A stretch of DNA of 64,000 nucleotides, from positions 176,067-240,066 of the forward strand of contig DBUB01000007.1 in assembly GCA_002307725.1 (NCBI GenBank). The letters run 5' to 3'. Origin of the DNA: Alphaproteobacteria bacterium UBA1301 (GTDB lineage: Bacteria; Pseudomonadota; Alphaproteobacteria; Micropepsales; Micropepsaceae). A model generated the notes under the pieces. It was not told the origin of the DNA and did no database searches. It saw nothing but the letters and a program-made list of their open reading frames with translations. Both the position numbers and the translations under genes were made by a program. Positions 32,971 to 41,865 of the stretch are shown in pieces. Positions within the stretch are counted from its first letter, which is position 1, and each line of letters opens with the position of its first letter.

Positions 32971-33307
32971 TTAGAGCTCCACAATTCCCAATTGGTTACC
33001 CAAGCTCGCGCGCCTGTTCAGTATGGGCGCGAGGCGATGCAGATACTTTTGTGCGGTCTGTTTTCGTACAAACGAATTGGGCCGGTAGAGTTGATGTAAG
33101 AAATACGCAGAGACATCACATGCTTGGATAAAGAGGCTATCCCGTGAATCCTTAAACGGCCTTCAACGTCTTTCGAAAGCCAACAAGTTGCGACACGAAA
33201 TTACGCCATTGGCTTTCGTGAATCACAAGTCCCGATAAGCCAAAGTAGGACGTAGGTGAATTGACGACGCCGGTGTCTCCACTTTCATCAACGTACATCA
33301 GATACAT
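32971..33307 (-). pseudogene. broken DUF3800 gene (internal deletion and frameshift)
   Basis: Read by translating the minus strand. From the ATG at 33307 comes MYLMYVDESGDTG, then FGLSGLVIHESQWRNFVSQL and a stop at 33152-33154. This is the start of DUF3800 proteins (acidic D-E-S-G-D motif of an RNase H-like fold). From 33150 in the +1 frame, the DUF3800 end follows: DSLFIQACDVSAYFLHQLYR and PNSFVRKQTAQKYLHRLAP, to LGIVEL and a stop at 32971-32973. Intact family members have well over 100 more residues between these parts. So an internal segment was deleted, leaving a frameshift. The piece is A+T-richer than its surroundings, pointing to a decayed mobile gene. Confidence 0.8.
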
Positions 33308-33411
33308 TGCATCATCCCCGCATCCCGCACGTCTTCGCGTTCTTCGTTCTCCCCTCGCGTTAATTTATCAATTTCGCGTCCCAGGTAATACAGACTCATT
33401 AACGCCCGCCA

Positions 33412-34395
33412 TTATCCGTCTTGCGAACCTGCAACGCATTCGCGCTTCATCGCGCGCTTGCCAGCGATGGCCAGCACCGTCAACAGTGCGACCGCCAGTG
33501 CGGCGTGGGCGCGGAGCATTGTTGTTCCGTGCAGCGATGCGTCGGTGAGGAAGCCGTACCAAGTATAGACTAGCAAGCCGCCGGCGGTGGCGGCGAAGCG
33601 ATGCCGGTTGGTCCATCCGGCGCTGCGTTGCGCCGCAAGACCACAGCCCAGCATGACGATCAACATCGCCAGCATGCCGCCAGCCACGCTTTGCCACGGC
33701 CAATGCCAAACGAAAGCGCCTTGGCCATAGCAGATCATGAACGCCGATCCGGCGACGAACGCGATGATGGCGATGCTCCAGGGTGGCAGTGCGCGCCCGG
33801 CTGGTTTCTTTTCTCCGGCGGGAAGTACAAAGGCGAGCCCCACCGCGACGACGGCTGCCAGCGCGGCAGCACCAAGTTGCACGGGCGCGGCCCAGAAATG
33901 TCCCTGCTTGGCCATGCTAAAAGTTATCAGCACCGCGATGACGACGTAGATCAGCGCCACCACGCCCAGTCCGATGTTACCAAGCCATGGCTCGGTGCGG
34001 CGCGACGCGAACAGCGCCTCGGTCAGCGCCACCGGCACCAGAATGCTCCACACGATATGAATGCCGAGGACATAGACCGTCCACACCGCGCTCATGCCGA
34101 GGTGCGGCAGATAACCGAAATCGAGCAGGCGAAGCCCGAGAAAATTCGGGTTGAACAGCGATTGCAAGATGAGGCCTTCTTCTACAATGCCGTAAGCGAG
34201 CGCCAGGAACGGCATCGCCAGCCAACCGCGGCCACTGCGGCGCGCCACCTCGCGCACCAGCACCGCACCGCTGCCATAGAGCGGCAGCAAGATGAGCAAT
34301 TGGCCGATCTGCGCCATCGACATACTGCCGGAAAGATATTCGGCGATCAGCGGCGACAGTAGGTAGAGCGTGATCACAGGCCATAAGCGTTTCAT
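33412..34395 (-). CDS. polytopic inner-membrane protein of unknown function
   Basis: 327 residues from the ATG at 34395, with about eight to nine hydrophobic helices. A conserved-looking acidic stretch, LALAYGIVEEGLILQSLFNP, recalls the E-E motif of CPBP/ABI-type membrane proteases, but the second His motifs of that family are not obvious, so the assignment is open. The end is basic (GKRAMKRE). It follows a marR gene by 30 bases on the same strand and is likely its target, as with many MarR-regulated membrane proteins. Confidence 0.7.
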   Translation of the reverse strand: MKRLWPVITLYLLSPLIAEYLSGSMSMAQIGQLLILLPLYGSGAVLVREVARRSGRGWLAMPFLALAYGIVEEGLILQSLFNPNFLGLRLLDFGYLPHLGMSAVWTVYVLGIHIVWSILVPVALTEALFASRRTEPWLGNIGLGVVALIYVVIAVLITFSMAKQGHFWAAPVQLGAAALAAVVAVGLAFVLPAGEKKPAGRALPPWSIAIIAFVAGSAFMICYGQGAFVWHWPWQSVAGGMLAMLIVMLGCGLAAQRSAGWTNRHRFAATAGGLLVYTWYGFLTDASLHGTTMLRAHAALAVALLTVLAIAGKRAMKRECVAGSQDG

Positions 34396-34425
34396 GGAGA
34401 ATGTCCTCAATGAGGCAGGACGTGT

Positions 34426-34884
34426 TCAGCCCTTTGCCAGTCGCGCCAGCATTTCGAAAAGCAGCGTCCGTTCGGTTTTGGTGAGCGGCGCCAGAAAAGC
34501 GTCCTGGGTTTTCTGCAAGCGCGGGCCGAGGGCCGCGAATTTGGCCTTACCCTTAGATGTCAGCTTGACCAGATGCGCCCGGCGGTCTTCGGGATCGGCC
34601 GCGCGAATGACCCAATCTTCGGCTTCGAGCGCGTCGAGAAACAGCACCAGCGACGATTTTTCGATCTGGGCCGCGTCGCCTAGCAGGCGCTGACTCAGCG
34701 GCCCTTTGTCGGACAGCACGCCCAAAATGGCCAAATGCCCGGGATTGAGACCGCTGCCCGCGATGGCCGTCGCTACGCCGTCGCGGAGCCGGCTTTGCGC
34801 CATATGCAGCAGGAATCCGGCGCTGGTCAGCGATGGCGATTCCCGGCTGGGCCGTTCGGATCGGGGGGGAGCTTTCGCTGCCAT
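34426..34884 (-). CDS. MarR-family transcriptional regulator
   Basis: 152 residues. Winged helix: HLAILGVLSDKGPLSQRLLG with DAAQIEKSSLVLFLDALEAE, and the wing AADPEDRRAHLVKLTSKGK. This D-x-R-A/R pattern is the MarR hallmark. Flanking helices form the dimer. The basic N-terminal 20 residues are probably disordered. It is first in a two-gene unit with the membrane protein. A dyad just downstream of its -10 box suggests autorepression. Confidence 0.88.
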   Translation of the reverse strand: MAAKAPPRSERPSRESPSLTSAGFLLHMAQSRLRDGVATAIAGSGLNPGHLAILGVLSDKGPLSQRLLGDAAQIEKSSLVLFLDALEAEDWVIRAADPEDRRAHLVKLTSKGKAKFAALGPRLQKTQDAFLAPLTKTERTLLFEMLARLAKG

Positions 34885-34925
34885 ATGCCAACGCCTCTTT
34901 TGTCGACGCCCATATAGACCAATAA

Positions 34926-34973
34926 TATATAATCTAATAATATACGATTAAGCGGCAGGTATGCCGCTGTCAA
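34926..34973 (-). promoter_or_regulatory. marR promoter and candidate operator
   Basis: Minus strand: -35 TTGACA (34973-34968), 17-base spacer, -10 TAATCG (34950-34945). Directly after it lies an imperfect dyad of 19 bases (34926-34944; 14 of 19 positions symmetric) with arms TATAT and ATATA, placed over the expected transcription start. A MarR dimer bound here would block transcription. Confidence 0.5.
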
Positions 34974-35189
34974 GATGGAGGAAATTTCCGAGTGCGCGCG
35001 GTTGCGGCGAATATGAGTACTAGTTTCATGTACGCTCCCGTCCCCCAGAAATGGGGCAAATTGGAGCGATATGGGCGCGTGGCGATGAAGCCACTGCGCA
35101 GTTTTTCAAGCCGGTGAGGCCGGTCTTGCCTTGCCGCGGCGAAAGAAGAAATGCAATGCTTCCGCCATTGGTATTTTTCCCGGTGCTTC

Positions 35190-35786
35190 ATGCAGAAGAA
35201 GATTCTTGCCGTTGTGGCGCTTTTGGTTCTGGCGGGCTGTCAGACGCCGCAAACCGTGCCGCCGCCTGCACCTACGGTGCCGGGTACGCCACCGGTGCCG
35301 CATCGCGCCGAGCAGCCGCCGTTGCCGCCGATCCATTCGGCTGGCCCGCTGACCAAACCGATGGTCGCGACCTATATGGATGCCCAGGAAGCCGATTTGC
35401 GCGACTATCTACGCGGCCAGAACGTCTTGGTGTCGCGCCGCGGCGATGGCTTGGCGGTGATGCTGCAAAGCGACCGGTTGTTCGATAAGGGCGACATCTC
35501 CGATTGGGGCGATGCTTTTCTGCGCGCCATGGTCATGGTGCTGGGCCATTACGATCACACCATGATCGAGGTCAACGGTTACAGCGATGCCGGGGCCAGT
35601 CCGGATGCGGCGATCGCCGTTTCGCAAAAGCGGGCCAAAGCCGTTGCCGATGGGCTTGCTCATTACGGCATCGCGGGCGGGCGGATTACCGCTAGCGGCC
35701 TCGGCGCGGTGAATTTGCGCGTTGCCAATGCGGCGGATGCCAAGAACCGCCGCATCGAGATCAAGATCACGCCGAACCCGAAGTAA
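35190..35786 (+). CDS. OmpA-domain lipoprotein
   Basis: 198 residues from the ATG at 35190. Lipobox LVLAGC near residue 18 predicts lipidation. A proline-rich spacer (about 24-55) leads to an OmpA-like peptidoglycan-binding domain: GLAVMLQSDRLFDKGDISDW, then a VNGYSDAGASPDAAIA block in place of the usual GHTD, SQKRAKAVADGL and KNRRIEIKI. The R-R-[IV]-E-I end is conserved. Likely links the outer membrane to the wall, as YiaD-type proteins do. It converges on the GH43 gene, three bases apart. Confidence 0.85.
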   Translation: MQKKILAVVALLVLAGCQTPQTVPPPAPTVPGTPPVPHRAEQPPLPPIHSAGPLTKPMVATYMDAQEADLRDYLRGQNVLVSRRGDGLAVMLQSDRLFDKGDISDWGDAFLRAMVMVLGHYDHTMIEVNGYSDAGASPDAAIAVSQKRAKAVADGLAHYGIAGGRITASGLGAVNLRVANAADAKNRRIEIKITPNPK

Positions 35787-35789
35787 TCC

Positions 35790-37499
35790 TTATTTCGGCG
35801 TGTAGGCATACGGCCCGACGATCGTGCCGACGAAGCCGCCCGCTTTCTTGGTGGAGAGCACGGTGGCGTCCGCGTCTTTGACCAGCGTCGTGAGCGTGCC
35901 CGGCGTGCCGAAGGCGAAATCGATCTTGCCGGACTTGACGGCGATCTGAAGTGTAAGCGCGCCGTCCGGTGCCGGAGCGCAGGAAAGCGTGGTGCCATTG
36001 TCGGGATCGCCATCGCCCGCGCGCCGCGTCACGCACACGGCGTTTTTGCCGCCGTCGTGCACCAGTCCGAAGAAATAGAACGCCTTCGAATTCTGGAACG
36101 CCACCAGCCCAGCGCGCTCGCCGTCGATCTTGGGATCGAACCGCAAAGTGCTGGTCACCGTTGCATTGGCATGTTGCAGCCGCTTGCCGATAAACGAGGG
36201 TTGGCCGTCAGAGCCGATCGCCACTGGTCGCGATTGCACATTCAGCGCGCCGCTGTCGACCGTGTACCAAACCTCGCGCGGCGTGCGCACCGTCACCCAG
36301 TCGAGGCCGAGCGGGGCAGCGAAGGCTTCTGCCGTCTCGAAGTTTCCGGCATGCGGCTGTGGGAGGGGTTCTTGCGGCAAGTTCGGGCGTTTGACCACGA
36401 ACGGCACCGGTGCGCCTTTTTTCAAAATGACCGGCCAGCCGTTCTTCCAGGTTACCGGCAGCATGAAGGTCTCACGTCCGGTGTTATAGAAATCGTCTGC
36501 ATAGGGCCGTGTGCCGAGGAACACCGCATACCACTGGCCTTTTTGAGTCTTGACCAGATCGGCATGGCCGGTGGAGGTCACCGGGAAGGCGCGGCCGGGC
36601 GCAAGATCGCGCTGGGTGAGGATCGGATTGCCCTTATAGGAGACATAGGGTCCCCACAGCTTCTTGGAGCGGAAAATCACTTCCGAATGCTGTTCCGAGG
36701 TACCGCCTTCCGCGGCCATCAGATAGTACCAGCCTTTGACGTGGAAGAGGTGCGGGCCCTCGACCCAGATCGGCTTCGTCTTGATATTGGAACCGCCGTT
36801 GACGATCACCTTGCGCGGTCCCACCATCTTCTGCGTGGCGATGTCGTATTCCTGCATCCAGATGGCGCGGTGGCCGTTGTAGAGCGGTGCGCCGTCGGGC
36901 GGGCCGTTGTTGACGATGTAGGCCTTGCCGTTGTTTTCGAACGTGATCGAAGGATCGATGCCCTCGAAGCCGAGCACCACCGGCTCCGACCACGGGCCCG
37001 CCGGGTCCTTGGCGGTGATGAGGAAATTCTCCTTGGCATCCTCAACGCAATCGACGCAAGTGTTGATGATATAGAACGTACCGTCGTGATAATTGATCGC
37101 GGGCGCAAACAGTCCGCGCGAAATCTCCAGCTTACCAAAATCAGCCTGGCTCGGCCGGTTCACGGCGTTGCCGATTTGTGTCCAGTGCACCAGATCCTTC
37201 GAGTGCCAGACTGGCAGGCCGGGGAAATGCGTGAAGCTCGAATTGACGAGGTAATAATCCTCGCCGACGCGCAGGATGCTGGGGTCGGGGTAATAGCCCG
37301 GCAGGATCGGGTTCAAATAGTCCTTCGGTCCCGCTTTCTTCGCGTCATAAACCGCATCCTGGCCCTGATAAGCGAACTGCTCGAAATGGGCGATTGCGGG
37401 CGCGGGGGGCGGAGGAGGTGGTGGTGGTGCGGGCGGCGGGGGGGCGGCACAAGCGGCGAGAAGGGCCATGGCGGCGAGCAAAAGAAGAGTCTTTTTCAT
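35790..37499 (-). CDS. glycoside hydrolase family 43 lipoprotein
   Basis: 569 residues from the ATG at 37499. Lipobox LLAAC (Cys17) followed by a proline run, so it is envelope-anchored. The five-bladed propeller has the catalytic set: D72 in YYPDPSIL (base), D182 in GIDPSITF, E247 in WVEGPHLF (acid). The C-terminal 200 residues are a beta-sandwich of the GH43_C2 type seen in beta-xylosidase/alpha-L-arabinofuranosidases. It should cut xylan- or arabinan-derived oligosaccharides at the cell surface or periplasm. No sugar transporter or other CAZyme gene is nearby, although a LacI-family regulator is present at the far end of the window. Confidence 0.88.
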   Translation of the reverse strand: MKKTLLLLAAMALLAACAAPPPPAPPPPPPPPAPAIAHFEQFAYQGQDAVYDAKKAGPKDYLNPILPGYYPDPSILRVGEDYYLVNSSFTHFPGLPVWHSKDLVHWTQIGNAVNRPSQADFGKLEISRGLFAPAINYHDGTFYIINTCVDCVEDAKENFLITAKDPAGPWSEPVVLGFEGIDPSITFENNGKAYIVNNGPPDGAPLYNGHRAIWMQEYDIATQKMVGPRKVIVNGGSNIKTKPIWVEGPHLFHVKGWYYLMAAEGGTSEQHSEVIFRSKKLWGPYVSYKGNPILTQRDLAPGRAFPVTSTGHADLVKTQKGQWYAVFLGTRPYADDFYNTGRETFMLPVTWKNGWPVILKKGAPVPFVVKRPNLPQEPLPQPHAGNFETAEAFAAPLGLDWVTVRTPREVWYTVDSGALNVQSRPVAIGSDGQPSFIGKRLQHANATVTSTLRFDPKIDGERAGLVAFQNSKAFYFFGLVHDGGKNAVCVTRRAGDGDPDNGTTLSCAPAPDGALTLQIAVKSGKIDFAFGTPGTLTTLVKDADATVLSTKKAGGFVGTIVGPYAYTPK

Positions 37500-37678
37500 G
37501 GGACCCCGTCCCTTTTGGAGGCGCGCCGGAATCGGTGCTACCGAGGGCGCAATCATTGCCCAAGTCCGGTCCCGGGGCCAATCACGATCCCGTCTGGCGC
37601 CCCATTTCCCCTCCGCCAGCGCTCGGCTGGAAAAGCCTGCCGGGTTCCCCTATACCCGCTGCCACAAAGGAGTTCCCC

Positions 37679-39046
37679 GTGGCCTGGTCCCCTGAAAGCT
37701 GGCGTTCGAAGCCGATTCTCCAACTCCCCACCTACCCTGATACCGAGGCGCTGGCGGCGGTGGAAAACCGGCTGCGCACCCACCCGCCGCTGGTGTTTGC
37801 CGGCGAGGCGCGCAATCTTATGTCCAACTTGGCGCAAGTGTCCGAGGGCAAGGCGTTTCTGCTCCAGGGCGGCGACTGCGCCGAAAGCTTTGCCGAATTC
37901 CACGCCGACAACATCCGCGACACCTTGCGGGTGCTGCTCCAAATGGCGGTGGTGCTGACCTTCGGCGGTGCCGTGCCGGTGGTGAAGGTGGGCCGCATCG
38001 CTGGTCAATTCGCCAAGCCGCGCTCCGACGATTTCGAAACGCGTGGTGACGTCAGCCTGCCGTCCTATCGCGGCGACAACATCAACGGCATCGAGTTCAC
38101 GCCCGAAGCGCGCATTCCCGATCCGGCGCGGCTGATGGAGGGCTATGGCCAGTCGGCGGCGACGCTGAATCTCTTACGGGCCTTTACCAGCGGCGGTTAC
38201 GCCGATTTGCACAACGTCAACCGTTGGATGCTCGGCTTCATCGACAAGTCGCCGGCCGGTGAACAATTCCGCGGCCTGGCGCAGCGGGTTTCGGAAGCGC
38301 TCGATTTCATGCGGGCGTGCGGCATCACGCCGGAAAGCGTACCGCAGCTGCGCGCCACCGATTTCTACACCAGCCACGAGGCGCTGTTCCTCGGCTACGA
38401 GCAGGCGCTGACCCGCGTCGATTCCACCTCGGGCGATTGGTACGACACCTCGGCCCACATGGTGTGGATCGGCGACCGCACCCGCCAACTCGACGGTGCC
38501 CATGTCGAATTCTGCCGCGGCATCAAGAATCCGCTCGGTTTCAAATGCGGCCCGTCGATCACCAATGACGGGTTGGCGCGGCTGTGCGAGACGCTCAATC
38601 CCGACAATTTGCCGGGCCGCATCACTCTGATCTGCCGGTTCGGCGCCGACAAGGTGGAAGAAACCCTGCCGCGCCTGATCCGCGTCATCAAGCGCGAGGG
38701 CTTTAAGGTGGTGTGGAGCTGCGATCCGATGCACGGCAACACCGTCAAGTCGGGCACCGGCTACAAGACGAGGCCGTTTGACCGCATCCTGGCCGAAACT
38801 CGCGCCTTCTTCGATGTGCACCGCGCCGAGGGTACCCATGCCGGCGGTGTGCATTTTGAAATGACCGGTCAGAACGTCACCGAATGCCTCGGTGGGGCGC
38901 AGGAAATCTCCGAAGAGGATCTGGAGAAGCGCTATCACACCCATTGTGATCCGCGCCTCAACGCCAGTCAGTCGATCGAGCTGGCGTTCCTGCTCGCTGA
39001 AAGCATCCGGGCGGAGCGCATGAAAGACGCCGGTTTTTCGGTATAG
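37679..39046 (+). CDS. aroG: class II 3-deoxy-7-phosphoheptulonate synthase
   Basis: 455 residues from a GTG at 37679, with AAGGAG six bases upstream; the frame is open further left but lacks a ribosome site. Type II DAHP synthase landmarks: the N-terminal [32 protein letters not shown], the manganese-site [10 protein letters not shown] with [14 protein letters not shown], and [16 protein letters not shown]. It condenses PEP with erythrose-4-phosphate, the first step of the shikimate pathway. Alphaproteobacteria commonly use this plant-like class. Confidence 0.97.
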   Translation: MAWSPESWRSKPILQLPTYPDTEALAAVENRLRTHPPLVFAGEARNLMSNLAQVSEGKAFLLQGGDCAESFAEFHADNIRDTLRVLLQMAVVLTFGGAVPVVKVGRIAGQFAKPRSDDFETRGDVSLPSYRGDNINGIEFTPEARIPDPARLMEGYGQSAATLNLLRAFTSGGYADLHNVNRWMLGFIDKSPAGEQFRGLAQRVSEALDFMRACGITPESVPQLRATDFYTSHEALFLGYEQALTRVDSTSGDWYDTSAHMVWIGDRTRQLDGAHVEFCRGIKNPLGFKCGPSITNDGLARLCETLNPDNLPGRITLICRFGADKVEETLPRLIRVIKREGFKVVWSCDPMHGNTVKSGTGYKTRPFDRILAETRAFFDVHRAEGTHAGGVHFEMTGQNVTECLGGAQEISEEDLEKRYHTHCDPRLNASQSIELAFLLAESIRAERMKDAGFSV

Positions 39047-39067
39047 TTCGGGCGGGTAGGGGACTCC

Positions 39068-39826
39068 ATGGGCGTTTCACGGCTGTTGGCCAAAGCCTGG
39101 GTTGTGACCTGCTTGTTCGCTGGCGCGCATGCGCTGCGGTTGGCCCTTCTGAACGGCGGCGATCTTTGGGTGGCCGCTTCGCCGGTTTTGGTCGCTTTGG
39201 CGTTGTTCGCGGCCATGGGCTTGTTGTTCGTCGGCGGCTACGGCGTATCGCAAGACGTGTTCCATCAGCGTGCCAACCCAATCTTCAAGGTCGATCAGCC
39301 GCCGCATCCCATGCCGTGGTTCAATGATCTGGTCTTCGTCGTGTTTGCGGGCCTCAGCTTTGCCAATCAGGTCTGGTATGCCCCGCACCATCTCTCCGGT
39401 CCGGTCACCGATGCGTTCGAGCGGGCGCTTTACTTCGCCGTGCCGGGTCATGCCGTGGTGGTGAGCCGCCTCGGCGATTGCGGCCTCGACGGCGGGCGGG
39501 TGTTTGCATCGTCCTTCGCTTGGATGTTGGCGCTGGTGTTTGCGGCGTCGGCGATATCGCGCCTGAAGCAGACCGCCGATGCCATCCGCATCGACCGCTT
39601 ACTCCATCCCCAAAGCCTCAGCCCAATGGGACTGGCGGCTGTCCTAGGAATCATCGCCGTTGCGGGCGTCCAATGTCTGTTCGTTGGTTCACCGCTGGCC
39701 CTGATGTCCTGCAGCGTCACCGCGGGTCTGCCGGGGGCGATGGTGATCGGCCTGGCGCCGCTGGTGTTTGCCTACAGCGTGTTCGCCGCGCTGGCGGCTT
39801 TACTGGCCTGCGGCGGCGAGAAATAG
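39068..39826 (+). CDS. hypothetical membrane protein
   Basis: 252 residues with about five to six hydrophobic segments (e.g. 37-60, 94-110, 150-168, 190-210, 225-247). It starts 21 bases after the DAHP synthase stop in the same direction, so co-transcription is likely, although no functional link is evident. A central cytoplasmic or periplasmic patch carries FHQRANPIFKVDQPPHPMPW. I recognise no family. Confidence 0.7.
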   Translation: MGVSRLLAKAWVVTCLFAGAHALRLALLNGGDLWVAASPVLVALALFAAMGLLFVGGYGVSQDVFHQRANPIFKVDQPPHPMPWFNDLVFVVFAGLSFANQVWYAPHHLSGPVTDAFERALYFAVPGHAVVVSRLGDCGLDGGRVFASSFAWMLALVFAASAISRLKQTADAIRIDRLLHPQSLSPMGLAAVLGIIAVAGVQCLFVGSPLALMSCSVTAGLPGAMVIGLAPLVFAYSVFAALAALLACGGEK

Positions 39827-39992
39827 CCCGTATTTCGGCAAGAGCCCGGTTACTCCCGTGTAAACCCGTAGCATTTAGGGGTTCGTTAGTTTGGCTATGC
39901 TACAACCTTAAGCAGAGTTCGGAATGCTTGCCGGTGCTGCGAAAACCGGCGGAAGCCGGTCCGAGAGGTGTGTTGTACGGGGAGGGAACAAC

Positions 39993-40403
39993 ATGTCGCT
40001 GGTGAAGTGGAGTGACGCACTCAGCGTCGGTGTGCCGAGTTTGGACGACCAGCACAAGAAAATGCTGGGTCTGCTCAATCAACTTCACGACGGGATGATG
40101 TCGGGCAAGGACAAGATGGCCCTCGGCGAGGTGCTCAAAACCCTCATTGCGTCCACAGCGATGCATTTCAAATACGAAGAGGACCTGCTGGCGCGCTCGG
40201 GTTATCCCGACGGTCCGTCCCACCGCAACGAACATGCGGAATTGGCGCGGCAGATCCAGAGCATCCGGCGCGAATACGAAACCATCGGTCCCAGTGCGAT
40301 GACGATCCCGGTGATGAGTTTCCTCAAGAACTGGCTGACCGCTCACATCCTTGGCGCCGACATGCGCTATCGCAGCCATCTGGTTGCCAAAGGCGTCAAA
40401 TAA
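39993..40403 (+). CDS. bacteriohemerythrin
   Basis: 136 residues from the ATG at 39993, with GGGGAGGG upstream. Iron ligands of the di-iron site are in place: H21 (DDQHKKML), H58 and E62 (MHFKYEEDLL), H77 and H81 (PSHRNEHAEL), and the C-terminal H-x4-D (THILGAD-like: AHILGADMRY). Such proteins bind O2 reversibly and act as oxygen carriers or sensors in the cytoplasm. A chemoreceptor gene elsewhere in the window is not adjacent. Confidence 0.93.
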   Translation: MSLVKWSDALSVGVPSLDDQHKKMLGLLNQLHDGMMSGKDKMALGEVLKTLIASTAMHFKYEEDLLARSGYPDGPSHRNEHAELARQIQSIRREYETIGPSAMTIPVMSFLKNWLTAHILGADMRYRSHLVAKGVK

Positions 40404-40430
40404 CACCGTCACGCCGGCCATCCGCGTGCG

Positions 40431-40454
40431 TGCCGCCGGAGCATTCCGGCGGCA
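40431..40454 (+). terminator. stem-loop after hemerythrin gene
   Basis: TGCCGCCGGA-GCAT-TCCGGCGGCA: perfect ten-base stem, 27 bases after the stop. No T run follows. Confidence 0.55.
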
Positions 40455-40740
40455 GCGCTTATCTGATGAAATAGGCCGCGGTCAATTCCCCTTTATTTGG
40501 TCGGATATAGATCCCTGGCGTAGGGTCTAGTACACCCGCGTTTGGTGTATCCTCACCTCCTAGCCCTCCGCCGGTTATGGTTTCCGCCAGATTATGGACG
40601 GCGCGTTAAGCATGGAAATGAAGGGTCGTTAGCAGCTGGAAACCAACAATCCGGCCAGGGTGTAACAAGACGAAACATATTATGACTCGCACAAATCCGG
40701 CGCACGGGCAGTATGTGTCTGTCATCACGGGGGAATTCCT
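40455..40740. other. intergenic region before the Gfo/Idh/MocA gene
   Basis: Nearly 290 bases, A+T-richer near 40660-40690. It should hold the promoter of the following gene; a GGGG with a seven-base spacing precedes its GTG. I see no gene or RNA. Confidence 0.4.
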
Positions 40741-41715
40741 GTGTCGCCCATCCGTATCGTGCGTGAGAATGGTCCCTTGAAAGCAGCCGTCGTTGGAGCG
40801 GGAGCGTTCGGCCGCCACCATGCCACCAAGTATCGTGGCATTAAGGGTGTCGAGCTGGTCGCCATTGCCGACCCGTCACCAGAGGTGCGTCGCGCTGCGC
40901 CCGCCACGCATGGCGTGCCCGGCATTGCCGATTGGCGCGAGCTTTTGGGCAAAGTGGATTTGGTGAGCGTGTGCTCGCCGGCCACGACGCATTCCACCAT
41001 CGTCCGTGCGTTCCTCAATGCCGGTGCGAATGTGATGGTCGAAAAGCCGATCGCGACGTCGATCGAAGAAGCCGATGACCTTGTCACCCTGGCCGAGAAG
41101 ACCGGCAAGGTGTTGACCGTGGGCCACCAGGAACGCTTCGTGTTCGCGCATACCGGTTTGCTCGATTACACCGAGGTTCCGCTGGAAATGTCGTGCTGGC
41201 GCAAGGGTCCGTGGACGGGCCGTGGCGCCGACGTTTCCTGCGTGCTCGACCTCATGATCCACGACCTCGACTTGGTCCATCAATTGATCCCGGGCAAGGT
41301 CCGCAGCGTTCAGGCGCGCGGGGCTTGCGTGAAGTCGCTGCTCGCCGACGACGTCAAGGCGGCGATCATGTTCGAGAACGGCGCCGTGGCGCGGCTTGAG
41401 ACCAGCCGTGTTGCCGAAGCGCGCAGCCGCGGCATGAGGGCGGTCTATTCCGACGGTATCGTCGAGATCGATTTCCTCACGCGCACGGTCACCAACACAA
41501 CGCCGCGGGCGCTCAACGCGCTTGAAATCGGCGATCCGCTGGGCGAGTCGGTGACGTCTTTTGTCGAGTCCGTGCGGACAGGCAATCCGCCGCTGGTGCG
41601 TGCGATTGAGGCGCGCAATGCGCTGGCCACCGCGCTCCTGGTCGATGAGGCCTGGGAACGCTCCACGCGCACGCGTGTCCGTCGCAGCGCCATGGCCGTC
41701 GCCGCCGCGAACTGA
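40741..41715 (+). CDS. Gfo/Idh/MocA-family oxidoreductase
   Basis: 324 residues from a GTG at 40741. N-terminal Rossmann fold (AAVVGAGAFGRHHATKY, then VELVAIADPS), EKP motif in VMVEKPIATS, and the catalytic-like ML-type stretch LDLMIHDLDLVHQL. This H-D pair is typical of the family. These enzymes oxidise or reduce sugars and related compounds with NAD(P). The LLDYTEVPLEMSCWRKGPWT segment recalls WlbA/UDP-sugar-related members found in alphaproteobacterial lipid A or glycan genes, but no glycan genes are adjacent, so the substrate is open. Confidence 0.88.
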   Translation: MSPIRIVRENGPLKAAVVGAGAFGRHHATKYRGIKGVELVAIADPSPEVRRAAPATHGVPGIADWRELLGKVDLVSVCSPATTHSTIVRAFLNAGANVMVEKPIATSIEEADDLVTLAEKTGKVLTVGHQERFVFAHTGLLDYTEVPLEMSCWRKGPWTGRGADVSCVLDLMIHDLDLVHQLIPGKVRSVQARGACVKSLLADDVKAAIMFENGAVARLETSRVAEARSRGMRAVYSDGIVEIDFLTRTVTNTTPRALNALEIGDPLGESVTSFVESVRTGNPPLVRAIEARNALATALLVDEAWERSTRTRVRRSAMAVAAAN

Positions 41716-41737
41716 TTCGGCTTCTTGCTGCTGTCTC

Positions 41738-41768
41738 ATGGGCGGGCCTTCCGGTCCGCCCATTTTGT
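41738..41768 (+). terminator. intrinsic terminator
   Basis: ATGGGCGGGCC / GGTCCGCCCAT, 11-base stem with one G-T pair and a four-base loop, followed by TTTTG. It lies 22 bases after the oxidoreductase stop. Confidence 0.8.
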
Positions 41769-41770
41769 CC

Positions 41771-41793
41771 ATGGCCGGGCTTGACCCGGCCAT
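41771..41793. repeat. dispersed palindromic repeat
   Basis: ATGGCCGGG-CTTGA-CCCGGCCAT, a perfect nine-base stem. This is a common intergenic repeat type in alphaproteobacteria. Confidence 0.5.
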
Positions 41794-41865
41794 CCAAGCG
41801 GTGCGAGGGCTTTGTCGCGCTGCTGCCACTTCATTTATGCTCAAAAGTGTACTAAATACCCTGCC

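Noticed and set aside
33261..33548. A 95-codon plus-strand frame between ald and the membrane-protein gene
   Set aside because: It overlaps the DUF3800 remnant and the end of the membrane-protein gene in antisense; no protein features.
36057..37958. A 633-codon plus-strand frame opposite the GH43 gene
   Set aside because: Composition is that of an antisense frame in G+C-rich DNA; the opposite strand has clear GH43 catalytic motifs.
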